DNA from: an archaeon
GTDB lineage: Archaea > Nanobdellota > Nanobdellia > Pacearchaeales > GW2011-AR1
DNA length: 64,000 nucleotides
Direction of reading: 5' to 3'
NCBI GenBank assembly: GCA_027343665.1
Contig: DAHWKL010000001.1
Coordinates: forward strand, 172,770-236,769
Shown here piece after piece: positions 27,420-37,168 of the stretch. The position numbers and the translations under genes were made by a program. Numbering within the stretch: the first letter of the stretch is position 1; every line of letters begins with the position of its first letter. The notes beneath the pieces are model-generated. The model did no database searches. It saw only the letters and a list, made by a program, of their open reading frames with translations, and was not told the origin of the DNA.

Positions 27420-28031
27420 ATGGCAGAGGAAAACAAAAATAATTTTAAAATCTTTGACATGTGGGACATATCCCAAATAAAAGTTGAGGACCCGGGGCTC
27501 TCCGGGGTTATCAATCTTGAACCAAAATTAATTTTAAAGTCTGAAGGAAGGAATGTTGTAAAACATGGCCAGACAAGAGTAAACATTGTGGAGAGGTTAG
27601 TCAACAAAATTGCACTTACAGGACATAGAGGAAAAAAGCACAAAATAGAATTGGGACATTCTACAGGAAAATATTCAAAGAACCTTAAGATGGTTATTGA
27701 ATCTTTCAAAGAAGTAGAGAAAAAAACTGGAAAAAATCCTGTTGAAGTCCTTGTTAAAGCGATTGAGAAAATCTCACCAAGAGATGAAACAACAATAATT
27801 GAGTATGGGGGTGCAAGATATCCACAGGCAGTTGACGTTTCCCCCATAAGAAGAGTCAATCTTGCACTGAAAAACATGGTTCACGGCGCAAGCGATAAAG
27901 CATTCGGGAAAAAGAAAAAATTCTCGCAGGCACTCGCAGAAGAGATAATTCTGGCTTATGAAGAGAACGGTGAAAGCTCAGCCTTGAAGAAAAAGAAAGA
28001 ATCAGAAGCACAAGCAGATTCAGCAAGATAA
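27420..28031 (+). CDS. rpsG: 30S ribosomal protein S7
   Basis: VNIVERLVNKIALTGHRGKKH; NPVEVLVKAIEKISPRDETTIIEYGGARYPQAVDVSPIRRVNLAL. Confidence 0.97.
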   Translation: MAEENKNNFKIFDMWDISQIKVEDPGLSGVINLEPKLILKSEGRNVVKHGQTRVNIVERLVNKIALTGHRGKKHKIELGHSTGKYSKNLKMVIESFKEVEKKTGKNPVEVLVKAIEKISPRDETTIIEYGGARYPQAVDVSPIRRVNLALKNMVHGASDKAFGKKKKFSQALAEEIILAYEENGESSALKKKKESEAQADSAR

Positions 28032-28067
28032 TTTCTAAAACCTTTTGATATGATTTTCATCAATAAA

Positions 28068-28083
28068 TTTATAAACTAATTTT
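28068..28083 (+). promoter_or_regulatory. extended TATA-type promoter element TTTATAAACTAATTTT upstream of EF-2
   Basis: About 26 nt from TATA centre to the ATG at 28097. Confidence 0.65.
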
Positions 28084-28096
28084 GCAAAAAACAATT

Positions 28097-30292
28097 ATGG
28101 CAGAAAAAGAAACGAACTTAGAGAAAATACAAAGATTGATTTCTGGACAGGAGAACATCCGTAACATCGCGACGTCTGCACACATTCACCACGGAAAAAC
28201 TGCTTTCACGGACAACCTTTTAGCAGCTGCAGGAATGATGGCAGCAAAAAACGCAGGCGACCTTGAAGGTGGAATGGCGACTTGGCAGCACTCCGATGAG
28301 CAGGAAAGATTAATGACAGTTGATGCAGCAAACGTTTCTATGGCTCACACATATCAGGGGCAGGAATATTTGATTAATCTTATTGATACACCGGGTCACG
28401 TCGACTTCAGCGGAAATGTAACAAGAGCGATGAGAGCTATCGACGGAACTTTTGTCCTTGTTTGCGCTGTCGAGGGTATAATGCCCCAGACCGAAACAGT
28501 TCTGAGGCAGGCGCTGAAAGAGAGAGTAAAACCTGTTCTTTTCATAAACAAAGTTGACAGACTCATCAATGAACTAAAATTCACACCTGAACAAATGCAG
28601 GAAAGATTCATGAAATTAATTGAAAGTTTCAATCATCTCATTGAACAAATTGCTGAAAAAGAATACGCTGAAAAATGGAGGGTCAATGTGAATGATGGCA
28701 GCGTTGCTTTCGGATCAGCTAGGGAAAACTGGGCACTTTCAATACCTTTCATGAAAAAAAAGAACGTGAGTTTCAAAGATATTTACAAGATTTACGATGA
28801 AACAATACCTAAAGAGGAAAGGCAGAAATGGGTCTGGGAGAACGCAGCACTTTATGAAGTTGTCCTTGATATGGCTGTAAAGCATCTTCCAAACCCACTT
28901 GAAGCACAGAAATACAGAATACCAAAGATATGGCACGGCGATTCTGAATCAGATTTCGGCAAATCTTTAGTGAACTGCGACAGAAACGGGGAAGTCGGAT
29001 TTGTCATAACAAGAATCGTCATAGATCCGCGTTCGGGAAAAGAAATTTCCGCGGGAAGATTATACTCTGGAACAATAAAAAACGGGATGGATGTTTATTT
29101 AAATAATGAAGGAAGGCCCGGGAAAATCCAGCAAGTCCTTGTATACAATGGAATAAAACCAGAACAACTTGAAGAAGTTCCTGCAGGAAATGTCCTTGCA
29201 ATAAGCGGAATCGATGCTGATGTCGGAGATACAATAACCCAAAAAGAACAAACCCCCTTTGAAGAGATAAAACACATATTCCAACCAGTCATAACAAAAT
29301 CAATTGAAGTCATAAAAACGCAGGATCTTCCGAAATTGATTGAGATCTTAAGAAAGGTCGCAAAAGAAGATCCATCGATAAAAGTCACGATAAATGAAGA
29401 AACAGGAGAATCGTTGATTTCAGGAATGGGGGAACTGCACCTGGAAATTATAGAGAACAGGATAAAAACTGAAAAAGGCCTTGAGGTAAAAACTTCTTCA
29501 CCAATAGTTGTTTACAGAGAAAGTGTCCTTAAAGCCTCTCCTCCAAGTGAAGGAAGGAGCCCAAATAAGCATAATAGTTTTTTTATCAAAGTAGAACCCT
29601 TGCCTGAGGAACTTTCAAAACTGATTGAAAACGGAGATCTCCCTGAAGGCAGAGTTAAGAAAAAAAGCGAACAAGTTACGAAAACACTTTCTAAGATGGG
29701 ATGGGGAGCAGATGAAATAAGAAATGTCAAAAATATATACAAGGGAAATGTATTGTTCGATGAAACACGTGGAGAAGTCCATATTGGTGAAGTTATTGAA
29801 ATGGTGATGGACGCTTTCGAAATGGTGATGGACCAAGGTCCCCTTGCAAGAGAGCCATGCATGAATCTTAAAGTAACTTTGACAGATATAAAACTTCACG
29901 AAGATGCAATCCACAGAGGACCAGCACAAGTTTACCCTGCAGTAAGAGATGCGATAAAAGAAGCTTTCAGAAACGCAACGCCTATAATGCTTGAGCCTCT
30001 TCAGACACATGTGATTGAAGTTCCTGAAGCCCTTATGGGATCTGCATCCAAACTTGTCGGAAGTAAGAGAGGACAAGTGCTTGACATGACACAAAGCGGA
30101 GGAACCGTTAATCTTGAAGCAAAAATCCCCGTAGCTGAAATGATAGGATGGGCATCAGACTTGAGGAGTGCAACTGAAGGAAGAGGCATCTCATCATTGA
30201 AGGACCAGACTTTTGAAAGAGTTCCAGGTTCTATACAGGCAGATGTTATAAAATCAATAAGAGACAGAAAAGGTTTGGCAGAAAACCAATAA
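28097..30292 (+). CDS. fusA: elongation factor EF-2
   Basis: NIATSAHIHHGKTAFTDNLL; LIDTPGHVDFSGNVTRAMRAIDG; LHEDAIHRGPAQVYPAVRDAI (diphthamide-site region). Confidence 0.97.
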   Translation: MAEKETNLEKIQRLISGQENIRNIATSAHIHHGKTAFTDNLLAAAGMMAAKNAGDLEGGMATWQHSDEQERLMTVDAANVSMAHTYQGQEYLINLIDTPGHVDFSGNVTRAMRAIDGTFVLVCAVEGIMPQTETVLRQALKERVKPVLFINKVDRLINELKFTPEQMQERFMKLIESFNHLIEQIAEKEYAEKWRVNVNDGSVAFGSARENWALSIPFMKKKNVSFKDIYKIYDETIPKEERQKWVWENAALYEVVLDMAVKHLPNPLEAQKYRIPKIWHGDSESDFGKSLVNCDRNGEVGFVITRIVIDPRSGKEISAGRLYSGTIKNGMDVYLNNEGRPGKIQQVLVYNGIKPEQLEEVPAGNVLAISGIDADVGDTITQKEQTPFEEIKHIFQPVITKSIEVIKTQDLPKLIEILRKVAKEDPSIKVTINEETGESLISGMGELHLEIIENRIKTEKGLEVKTSSPIVVYRESVLKASPPSEGRSPNKHNSFFIKVEPLPEELSKLIENGDLPEGRVKKKSEQVTKTLSKMGWGADEIRNVKNIYKGNVLFDETRGEVHIGEVIEMVMDAFEMVMDQGPLAREPCMNLKVTLTDIKLHEDAIHRGPAQVYPAVRDAIKEAFRNATPIMLEPLQTHVIEVPEALMGSASKLVGSKRGQVLDMTQSGGTVNLEAKIPVAEMIGWASDLRSATEGRGISSLKDQTFERVPGSIQADVIKSIRDRKGLAENQ

Positions 30293-30337
30293 TTCTGAGT
30301 CAAAAAGGATTTTAAACAGAATTCTCCTTGATTCCCG

Positions 30338-31555
30338 ATGATTGACAGAAGAAGGATTCCTAAAAAGATCCTGAAAAAAGGTGAACTTCCAAAAGGGATA
30401 AGGACTCTCACTTTGAGTACATCAATAAGGTGGTTTGGATGGGGACTTGGCGATGCGTTCATTCCAATATTCCTGCTTTTGTTTTCTAAGAATTTCCTTG
30501 AAACTGGACTTCTGGTTTCAGTTTATTATATTGTCTTCTTTATGTTCCTGCCCATTGCAGGGTTTCTTGCTGACAGCATCAAAGCAAAAAAAATGATTCT
30601 TGCGGCGATGATTGTATATGTTTTCATAGGAGTTGGATATTTTATTGCAGGACTAACCGGAGCAGTTGCATTTGTGATAATTGCAATGGGTTTAAATGGA
30701 ATATCTTATTCTTTGGATGAAGTCGGAAGAGAATCCTATTTCATAAGACATTCCCCAAAAAAGAAAATTTCCTCAATATTCGGACATTTTGATTTCATAA
30801 CTAACGTCGGGTGGATTGTTGCAGTCTTCATAGGGTTTGCCCTAGTCAAATATGCAAACTTCCAGATTTACGAATTGTTATTTCTTATAGCTCCGACTTC
30901 GCTGATATCTTTCTTTGTTGTACTTAGATTAAGGGAGAAAAACAAGAAAAAAAAGAGAACAAAATTCTCAGTCAAAAAAGCTTATTTGAAAACTTTCAAA
31001 GAGGTCAAAAATTTCGGTACGGGATTGAAAGTCATCGCATTTCTGTCTTTCGTCTTTGGAATCCTTAGTTCAATAATATATTACTTTGTCCCAATCTCAT
31101 CTTACATCAGCGGGAACGGGCTTGTCAGCGCAGCTTTTCTCGCACTCATATACACTCTCCCTTATCTTCTTGGGAATTACCTCGGGAAAATAGCGGATAA
31201 AAGAAAGGAGAAAACTTATTTCATAGGGATATCTTTCCTTATATTCCTCTTCGTTCTCCTTGGGTTTTCAACAGATTATGCCATCCTTCTCGGAATAATG
31301 TTTTTCTCAAGCGCAATATTCGAGCTCATATATCTTACAAATAAGGGAATGATAACAAGAATTGCGGAAAGGGAGCATATAGGTGAAGTCGATGGATCAC
31401 TTAATGGAATCGCAGCACTTGGAGCTGTTGTAGGACCAATATTATTTGGATTCCTCGTTGACATTATCGGATTATCCTTCTCATATCTTTCTATGATAAG
31501 TCTTCTTGCAGCAGCGCTTCTTGTACTTGCAAAAGAGAAAAATAACCTGAAATGA
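30338..31555 (+). CDS. MFS-type transporter
   Basis: About 12 hydrophobic segments with paired halves; GFLADSIKAKKMILAAM. Confidence 0.8.
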   Translation: MIDRRRIPKKILKKGELPKGIRTLTLSTSIRWFGWGLGDAFIPIFLLLFSKNFLETGLLVSVYYIVFFMFLPIAGFLADSIKAKKMILAAMIVYVFIGVGYFIAGLTGAVAFVIIAMGLNGISYSLDEVGRESYFIRHSPKKKISSIFGHFDFITNVGWIVAVFIGFALVKYANFQIYELLFLIAPTSLISFFVVLRLREKNKKKKRTKFSVKKAYLKTFKEVKNFGTGLKVIAFLSFVFGILSSIIYYFVPISSYISGNGLVSAAFLALIYTLPYLLGNYLGKIADKRKEKTYFIGISFLIFLFVLLGFSTDYAILLGIMFFSSAIFELIYLTNKGMITRIAEREHIGEVDGSLNGIAALGAVVGPILFGFLVDIIGLSFSYLSMISLLAAALLVLAKEKNNLK

Positions 31556-31606
31556 GGGAGATCTTAAATCAGTTCAATTTAAAAATATTCAATTTCTTTC
31601 TTTCAA

Positions 31607-32497
31607 ATGCAAATTTCAAAATTCTGGAAAGAAAGAACGGCCAACAAAGTTTTACTTTCAGTGATAATTGCATGGATAGTTGTAGCGATCATTTTCGCAT
31701 TCTATGACCTTGCAATTTCAGAAACGCTTTACAATGCAGCATCTCCCGTAGCGCAATACGTCCAATACTTCGGCGAAATTCCAGGGATACTTTTTGGATT
31801 GTTTGCACTTTTCACTTTGGGAACAAATCTCGAATTCAACGGAAAAAAACACACAAAAATATTTTTCATTGCAGAGATAGCAATTTCAGTTTTTTTGATC
31901 TATTACGTGCTCAATCTTATATTGAATTATTTCCAAATTAATTTTAATTACATTTCATTTGCAGGGGTGCCTGTATTTTTGGGAATAGTTTTAGTCTCAC
32001 TTGTAGGTTTTCATATTTTCGAAACAAAACTCAGCGAATTCCAAAAGAGAAAATATCTCTTTGCAAAAGTGAGCGTGATGACTTTTGTCGTTGCCGCTTT
32101 CATAGTTGAAGTCTTGAAAATCCTATGGGGACGCGTGAGGTTCAGGGATTTGACTGCAGGCTTCACAAATTTTACTTCTTGGTATCTTCCTCAGGGAATC
32201 ACAGGGGGGCACTCATTTCCATCCGGACACGCTTATCTCGCCTGGATATTAATCCCTCTATTTTTATTATTTATTAACAAAAAAGGCATAGGAAAATGGT
32301 TAGTCATGGGAATTACCATAATTTACGGATTTTTCATATCTATCGAAAGGATAATTGCAGGTGCTCATTATGCATCTGATGTACTGTTTTCCGCGGGTAT
32401 TGTGATAATCACGTTCTTGATAATTTACAAAGCACACTTCCCAGAAAAAGAAAATTCACCGACGGGAAAGGGCAAAAAGGGAAAAAAGAAAAAATAA
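31607..32497 (+). CDS. PAP2-superfamily membrane phosphatase
   Basis: KILWGRVRFRD...GITGGHSFPSGHAYLAW...ISIERIIAGAHYASDVLFSAG. Confidence 0.88.
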   Translation: MQISKFWKERTANKVLLSVIIAWIVVAIIFAFYDLAISETLYNAASPVAQYVQYFGEIPGILFGLFALFTLGTNLEFNGKKHTKIFFIAEIAISVFLIYYVLNLILNYFQINFNYISFAGVPVFLGIVLVSLVGFHIFETKLSEFQKRKYLFAKVSVMTFVVAAFIVEVLKILWGRVRFRDLTAGFTNFTSWYLPQGITGGHSFPSGHAYLAWILIPLFLLFINKKGIGKWLVMGITIIYGFFISIERIIAGAHYASDVLFSAGIVIITFLIIYKAHFPEKENSPTGKGKKGKKKK

Positions 32498-32535
32498 TCG
32501 AAACATTTATAAATGTAATTTTTCATTAACTAAAC

Positions 32536-33819
32536 ATGGCAAAAGACAAACCAAACATGAATGTAGTCTTCGTTGGACATGTTGATGCAGGAAAATCAAC
32601 TTGCGTCGGTAGAATGATGTTCGATGGCGGGGCAGTTTCAGAGCAGGAAATGAAAAAGCTCAAAGAAGAAGCTGCAAAGTACGGAAAAGCTGGTTTTGAA
32701 TTCGCTTATGTCATGGACAACATCAAAGAGGAAAGAGAAAGAGGAGTTACAATAGACCTTGCTTACAAGAAATTAGTTACCGACAAATATCAAATCACAA
32801 TCATTGATGCTCCCGGTCACAGAGATTTTGTTAAGAATATGATTACAGGAGCTTCACAGGCAGACGCTGCTTTCTTGGTAATTGCTGCACCAGCAGGTGT
32901 TCAGCCACAGACAACAGAACACTTATGGCTTTTAAGAACGATGGGGGTGAAGAACCTTGCAATAGCAATAAATAAGATGGATGCAGTAAATTATGAGGAG
33001 TCAAAATATAATTCTGTTAAAGAAGAAGTTTCGAAATTGTTGAAACAAGTTGGGATAAACCCAGATGCAACGACTTTCATAGCCTGCTCGGGTCAGTTAG
33101 GAGATAATATTATAAGAAGATCTGAAAAAATGCCTTGGTATAAAGGGCCAACTTTAAGAGAGCAAATTGATTTGTTCCCAGCTCCAGAACTACCAACCAA
33201 TCTTCCTATGAGAATGCCGGTTCAGGATGTTTACGAAATTACAGGAATAGGGACAGTTCCGGTAGGAAAAGTTGAAACAGGAGTATTAAAAGTAGGTCAG
33301 AAAATAGTTGTTCTTCCTGGAAGAACGGGCGAAGGAATTCCGGGTGAAATTAAGAGTATTGAAGCTCACCACGAGTCTCTTCCCGAAGCTCAAGCCGGTG
33401 AAAACATAGGGGTAAACATCAGAGGCATCGGAAAGAAAGATATAGCAAGAGGAGATGTTATATGTGAGGCTTCGTCTCCAATCCCAATTGTTGAAGAATT
33501 TGTCGCTCAAATTGCTGTGATAAATCACCCAACTGTTCTTGCAAAGGGATACACACCAGTTTTTCATATCCATACTGCTCAGGTTCCATGCCAGTTCGTG
33601 GAGTTGATTGCACAAATTGACCCAAGATCAGGTGAAGTTATAAAGGAACACCCAGACTTTTTGAAGAACGGAGATGTTGCAAAGGTAAGAATAAAACCTC
33701 AGGGGAGACTTGCTCTTGAAACAACAAAAGAGAACCCTTACATGGCAAGATTTGCTGTGAGAGACGCAGGACAAACTGTTGCTGCAGGTATGTGCCTTGA
33801 GATAAGCAAAAAAAAGTAG
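32536..33819 (+). CDS. tuf: elongation factor EF-1alpha
   Basis: NVVFVGHVDAGKSTCVGRMMFDGG; ERERGVTIDLAYKKL; IIDAPGHRDFVKNMITGASQAD; AINKMDAV. Confidence 0.97.
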   Translation: MAKDKPNMNVVFVGHVDAGKSTCVGRMMFDGGAVSEQEMKKLKEEAAKYGKAGFEFAYVMDNIKEERERGVTIDLAYKKLVTDKYQITIIDAPGHRDFVKNMITGASQADAAFLVIAAPAGVQPQTTEHLWLLRTMGVKNLAIAINKMDAVNYEESKYNSVKEEVSKLLKQVGINPDATTFIACSGQLGDNIIRRSEKMPWYKGPTLREQIDLFPAPELPTNLPMRMPVQDVYEITGIGTVPVGKVETGVLKVGQKIVVLPGRTGEGIPGEIKSIEAHHESLPEAQAGENIGVNIRGIGKKDIARGDVICEASSPIPIVEEFVAQIAVINHPTVLAKGYTPVFHIHTAQVPCQFVELIAQIDPRSGEVIKEHPDFLKNGDVAKVRIKPQGRLALETTKENPYMARFAVRDAGQTVAAGMCLEISKKK

Positions 33820-33840
33820 GGCTTTAGACAAAATTTTTTT

Positions 33841-34224
33841 ATGGATTTAAGCAAATTAATATTACCTGAAGAGTTTTACAATTTGGAACCTGAAGAAAAA
33901 AGGGGATACAAAAAAAGCTTAACTTATGAGGAAAATCTTGTTTTCACGACAAATCTGGCTGAGTGGAATATAAAAGACTCATTTGGTATTGAGATAAATG
34001 GCCACGAGAAATGGATGCTAAGGTTATACCTGAAAGCATCAATGGGCAAACCTTATGTGTGGGATTTTTTTCAGGAAAGCATTTCAAAATTACTCTTTGA
34101 TTATTTTGATATGAACTTTTCAGACTTTTTCCCAAAAGAGGAAGGTATGCTCAGGTATCCTCAGGTAAAAGAGTATTTACATAAAAGATCAAGTTTGTGG
34201 CGTGATGAAAGGGAACTTCTCTGA
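33841..34224 (+). CDS. hypothetical protein
   Basis: 127-aa ORF, no family recognised. Confidence 0.5.
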   Translation: MDLSKLILPEEFYNLEPEEKRGYKKSLTYEENLVFTTNLAEWNIKDSFGIEINGHEKWMLRLYLKASMGKPYVWDFFQESISKLLFDYFDMNFSDFFPKEEGMLRYPQVKEYLHKRSSLWRDERELL

Positions 34225-34300
34225 ACAAAGAATATATAAAGAAAATTGCATTAATCCACAAGTCTTAAAAATCAATTTTTTCATATTACAATAGATTAAA

Positions 34301-34897
34301 ATGCCAACAACAAATAAAGAGAGGAATGGAAGGAAACCGGAATTTCCCGTCGATGAAATCTTCCTTGATAGATGGTCACCAAGAGCCATGTCAGGTGAGA
34401 AGATTTCAAAAAAGGAGATAATGTCTTTGTTTGAGGCTGCAAGATGGGCGCCGTCAGCTTACAATGGACAACCCTGGAGATTCATTTACGCTCTGCGCGA
34501 AACTCCGCAATGGGAACCAATTTACGGGCTGATGAGTGAATTCAACCAGCAATGGACGAAAAATGCTTCAGCATTGATTGTTGTGATATCACAAAATAAT
34601 TTCGAACATAACGGACAGCCTTCAATAACACATTCATTTGACGCTGGAGCTGCATGGGAAAACTTAGCACTCCAAGGAAGCTTTTTGGGATATGTCACGC
34701 ATGGAATGTCTGGATTTGATTATGGTAAAGCCAAAAAAGTGCTTGGAATTCCTGAAGATTACACTGTTGAAGCGATGATTGCCATAGGAAAACCCGGGAA
34801 AAAAGAAGATCTGCCTGACGGAATGAGAGAAAGAGAGATACCAAGCCCAAGAAAAAACATCAAAGAGATAGTTTTTGAAGGAAAGTTCAGGAAATAA
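34301..34897 (+). CDS. nitroreductase-family protein
   Basis: RWSPRAMSGEKISKKEIMSLFEAARWAPSAYNGQPWRFIYA; AGAAWENLALQGSFLGYVTHGMSGF. Confidence 0.93.
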   Translation: MPTTNKERNGRKPEFPVDEIFLDRWSPRAMSGEKISKKEIMSLFEAARWAPSAYNGQPWRFIYALRETPQWEPIYGLMSEFNQQWTKNASALIVVISQNNFEHNGQPSITHSFDAGAAWENLALQGSFLGYVTHGMSGFDYGKAKKVLGIPEDYTVEAMIAIGKPGKKEDLPDGMREREIPSPRKNIKEIVFEGKFRK

Positions 34898-34946
34898 GCG
34901 AAAATTCTCAGTAATCCTTAAATAGTCAGATTAAATAGATTCTCCC

Positions 34947-35216
34947 ATGAGAGAGATTGAAAGTAGAAAAGAAATGACTGCATTCTTCGAAAAAAACCTT
35001 GCCAGCGGTCACGAAGCTGAAGAGCTTTATTCCATACTTTTAAACCAAGGTTATCCGAAAAGTCTTATAAACGAGGGGTACAACGAAGCGACTGAGAAAA
35101 TGAGGAAAAGAAAAGAAGTGCAGGCAGAAAAGCAAATACCGGTAGTTGAAAAGGCAGTTCCGGCTTCTGTTGAAAAAAAGCAGAACTTTTTTGGGAAACT
35201 TTTTGGAAAGAAATGA
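34947..35216 (+). CDS. small hypothetical protein
   Basis: 89-aa ORF with upstream TATA-like ttaaata. Confidence 0.5.
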   Translation: MREIESRKEMTAFFEKNLASGHEAEELYSILLNQGYPKSLINEGYNEATEKMRKRKEVQAEKQIPVVEKAVPASVEKKQNFFGKLFGKK

Positions 35217-35271
35217 GCATTTATCAAAATTAAATAAAAATCCTTAAATACTTAATTTTGTTTTTACAAAC

Positions 35272-35829
35272 ATGCTAACTAAAGATATGCATAAACAGGA
35301 CATAGATAATTTTCTTGAAGGAAAGGGTGATTTCGTAAAAATAGACCATTTGACACGTTATATAAAATCCATGCCTCCGATTGAGATGAGAAAATACGCT
35401 TACCTGAAGCTTGCCGAAGTTTTCACAAAAAAGGAGATGTTTGTCGACGCTGCAGGAGCATTCAGAAATGCTGCGGTGAACTCAGTCGCATTCAGGGAAA
35501 AGCAGGAAAATTACCTTAATGAAGCGAAAGCTTACATTTCAGGCGGAAAATTTGACGAAAGCGACAAGGCCCTGAAACGCGCGATGGATGAAGGAAATCA
35601 AAAGGAAAAAGACATGCTTTACTCTGAGATTCTGGAACATTACAGAAATGAAGTAAAGAACCTCAAAGCAAGAGGAAAACATGGGCATATTGTAAAAGTT
35701 TACGAAAAAATGATAAGAATGAAATTCCCTGAAGGTGAAAAAGAAGAAATTAAAGGAGAACTATTAAATCTTTATGAAAAACTTGGCAAAGTAAAAGAAT
35801 ACAAAACCTTAAGGGGAATTGATTATTAA
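35272..35829 (+). CDS. hypothetical helical-repeat (TPR-like) protein
   Basis: AYLKLAEVFTKKEMFVDAAGAFRNAAV...AKAYISGGKFDESDKALKRAMDEG helical pairs. Confidence 0.6.
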   Translation: MLTKDMHKQDIDNFLEGKGDFVKIDHLTRYIKSMPPIEMRKYAYLKLAEVFTKKEMFVDAAGAFRNAAVNSVAFREKQENYLNEAKAYISGGKFDESDKALKRAMDEGNQKEKDMLYSEILEHYRNEVKNLKARGKHGHIVKVYEKMIRMKFPEGEKEEIKGELLNLYEKLGKVKEYKTLRGIDY

Positions 35830-35873
35830 TCTGGCATAATTATCCTTAAAAAGGCTGGCTTCTCAGTCTTTTC

Positions 35874-36596
35874 ATGGAATACAAAACTGTTGAATATGAT
35901 GCAAAAGAACACTCTGATGTTGTCAATAATCTTCCTGCCGAAACGATATTAAAACCCCACAATATCTTCAGGCATTTCAATCCAAAAGGAAAATTGATAG
36001 TTGATTTGGGCTGTGGCGACGGGTCAATATCAAGAATGGCGATAGACAAAGGAGCCGATTATGTTTTGGGGATAGATTCAAAATTTGAGATGGTCATACG
36101 TGCAGGCGAGATGAATGAAGGTTACAAAGGCAAAATACATTATATAAATGATTTCGTCGAAAACTGCGGAGGTTCCGGAAAGTTTGATATCGCAATAATG
36201 TCCTATCTTTTAAACAACGCTCAAAGTGCAAATCAACTTGAAAAACAGGTAAAGGCGGCCTTTTCATTTCTCAAAGATGGCGGAATGGCAATAATATTCA
36301 ACAACAATCCTTTTGATACTTTTGGAGGTGATTTCACAAAGTACGGATTCAGGAAAACTATCGCCGGGACAGATGACGGAAGTGAGATAATATACAACTA
36401 CAGCCCATTGATGAGCAAAAGAATAGTAAATTACTTCCTTAGCCCCGAAATTCACGAGCAAGCTTTCAAGACTGCAGGATTCTCAAATTTCAGATGGGAA
36501 AAGCTTGAATTGATGCCGAAAGCCGATAAAGATTTCTGGAAAGAATATTTTGAAAGGAAAGAGCTCCCGGTCATTGGGATTGTCGCAGAGAAATGA
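35874..36596 (+). CDS. class I SAM-dependent methyltransferase
   Basis: KLIVDLGCGDGSISRMAIDKGADYVLGIDSKFEMV. Confidence 0.88.
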   Translation: MEYKTVEYDAKEHSDVVNNLPAETILKPHNIFRHFNPKGKLIVDLGCGDGSISRMAIDKGADYVLGIDSKFEMVIRAGEMNEGYKGKIHYINDFVENCGGSGKFDIAIMSYLLNNAQSANQLEKQVKAAFSFLKDGGMAIIFNNNPFDTFGGDFTKYGFRKTIAGTDDGSEIIYNYSPLMSKRIVNYFLSPEIHEQAFKTAGFSNFRWEKLELMPKADKDFWKEYFERKELPVIGIVAEK

Positions 36597-36599
36597 ATT

Positions 36600-36929
36600 T
36601 CATTTATGAGCTTCCCTTTTAGATTTGTAAAAATTGCAAGTCAAGCACATACGAAGATCTCTTTGAACCCTCTCACCAATCTCTTTTGCCATTTCATCAG
36701 TAATGTCATCAGCAATCCTGACTCCTGCAAGATGAGCAACATCTACAAGGGTTTTTCTATCTTCTCCAAAAATCTTCTCTTCCGGGAACAAACCTGTCCG
36801 AATAACCTTTTTATTTTCACAATTATAACTTTCGAACAGCCCATGCTGCCTTATCTCATAATCCATCTCATCTCCTCCTCCGGATCCTACCGCATATCTG
36901 CATGCTTCCCATGATTGATTACCTGCCAT
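36600..36929 (-). CDS. hypothetical protein with C-terminal CLTC motif
   Basis: 109-aa ORF: MAGNQSWEACRYAVGSGGGDEMDYEIRQHG...RDLRMCLTCNFYKSKREAHK. Confidence 0.5.
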   Translation of the reverse strand: MAGNQSWEACRYAVGSGGGDEMDYEIRQHGLFESYNCENKKVIRTGLFPEEKIFGEDRKTLVDVAHLAGVRIADDITDEMAKEIGERVQRDLRMCLTCNFYKSKREAHK

Positions 36930-37168
36930 GAATTATGGTAAGGAAATTACTTTATAAGAATTATCAGGATTAATAAGATAATCCCTGATTGAAATAAACC
37001 CTGCAAAATCTTTAAAAACTCACCCCCCCATACAGAATAATCAGAAAAGTACTAAGCATATCACGCTTACTATCATATTCAATTTATATTGAAAGACTTT
37101 GGTGAAAAAGCTAAAGTATTTTTCTAAAAATCCATAAGGATTTTACAAACTAAACATAAGGAGAAAAA

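Noticed and set aside
29615-30094. 159-aa minus-strand ORF and other ORFs antisense to EF-2, RpoA and RpoB
   Set aside because: Shadows of strongly conserved sense genes, no independent support
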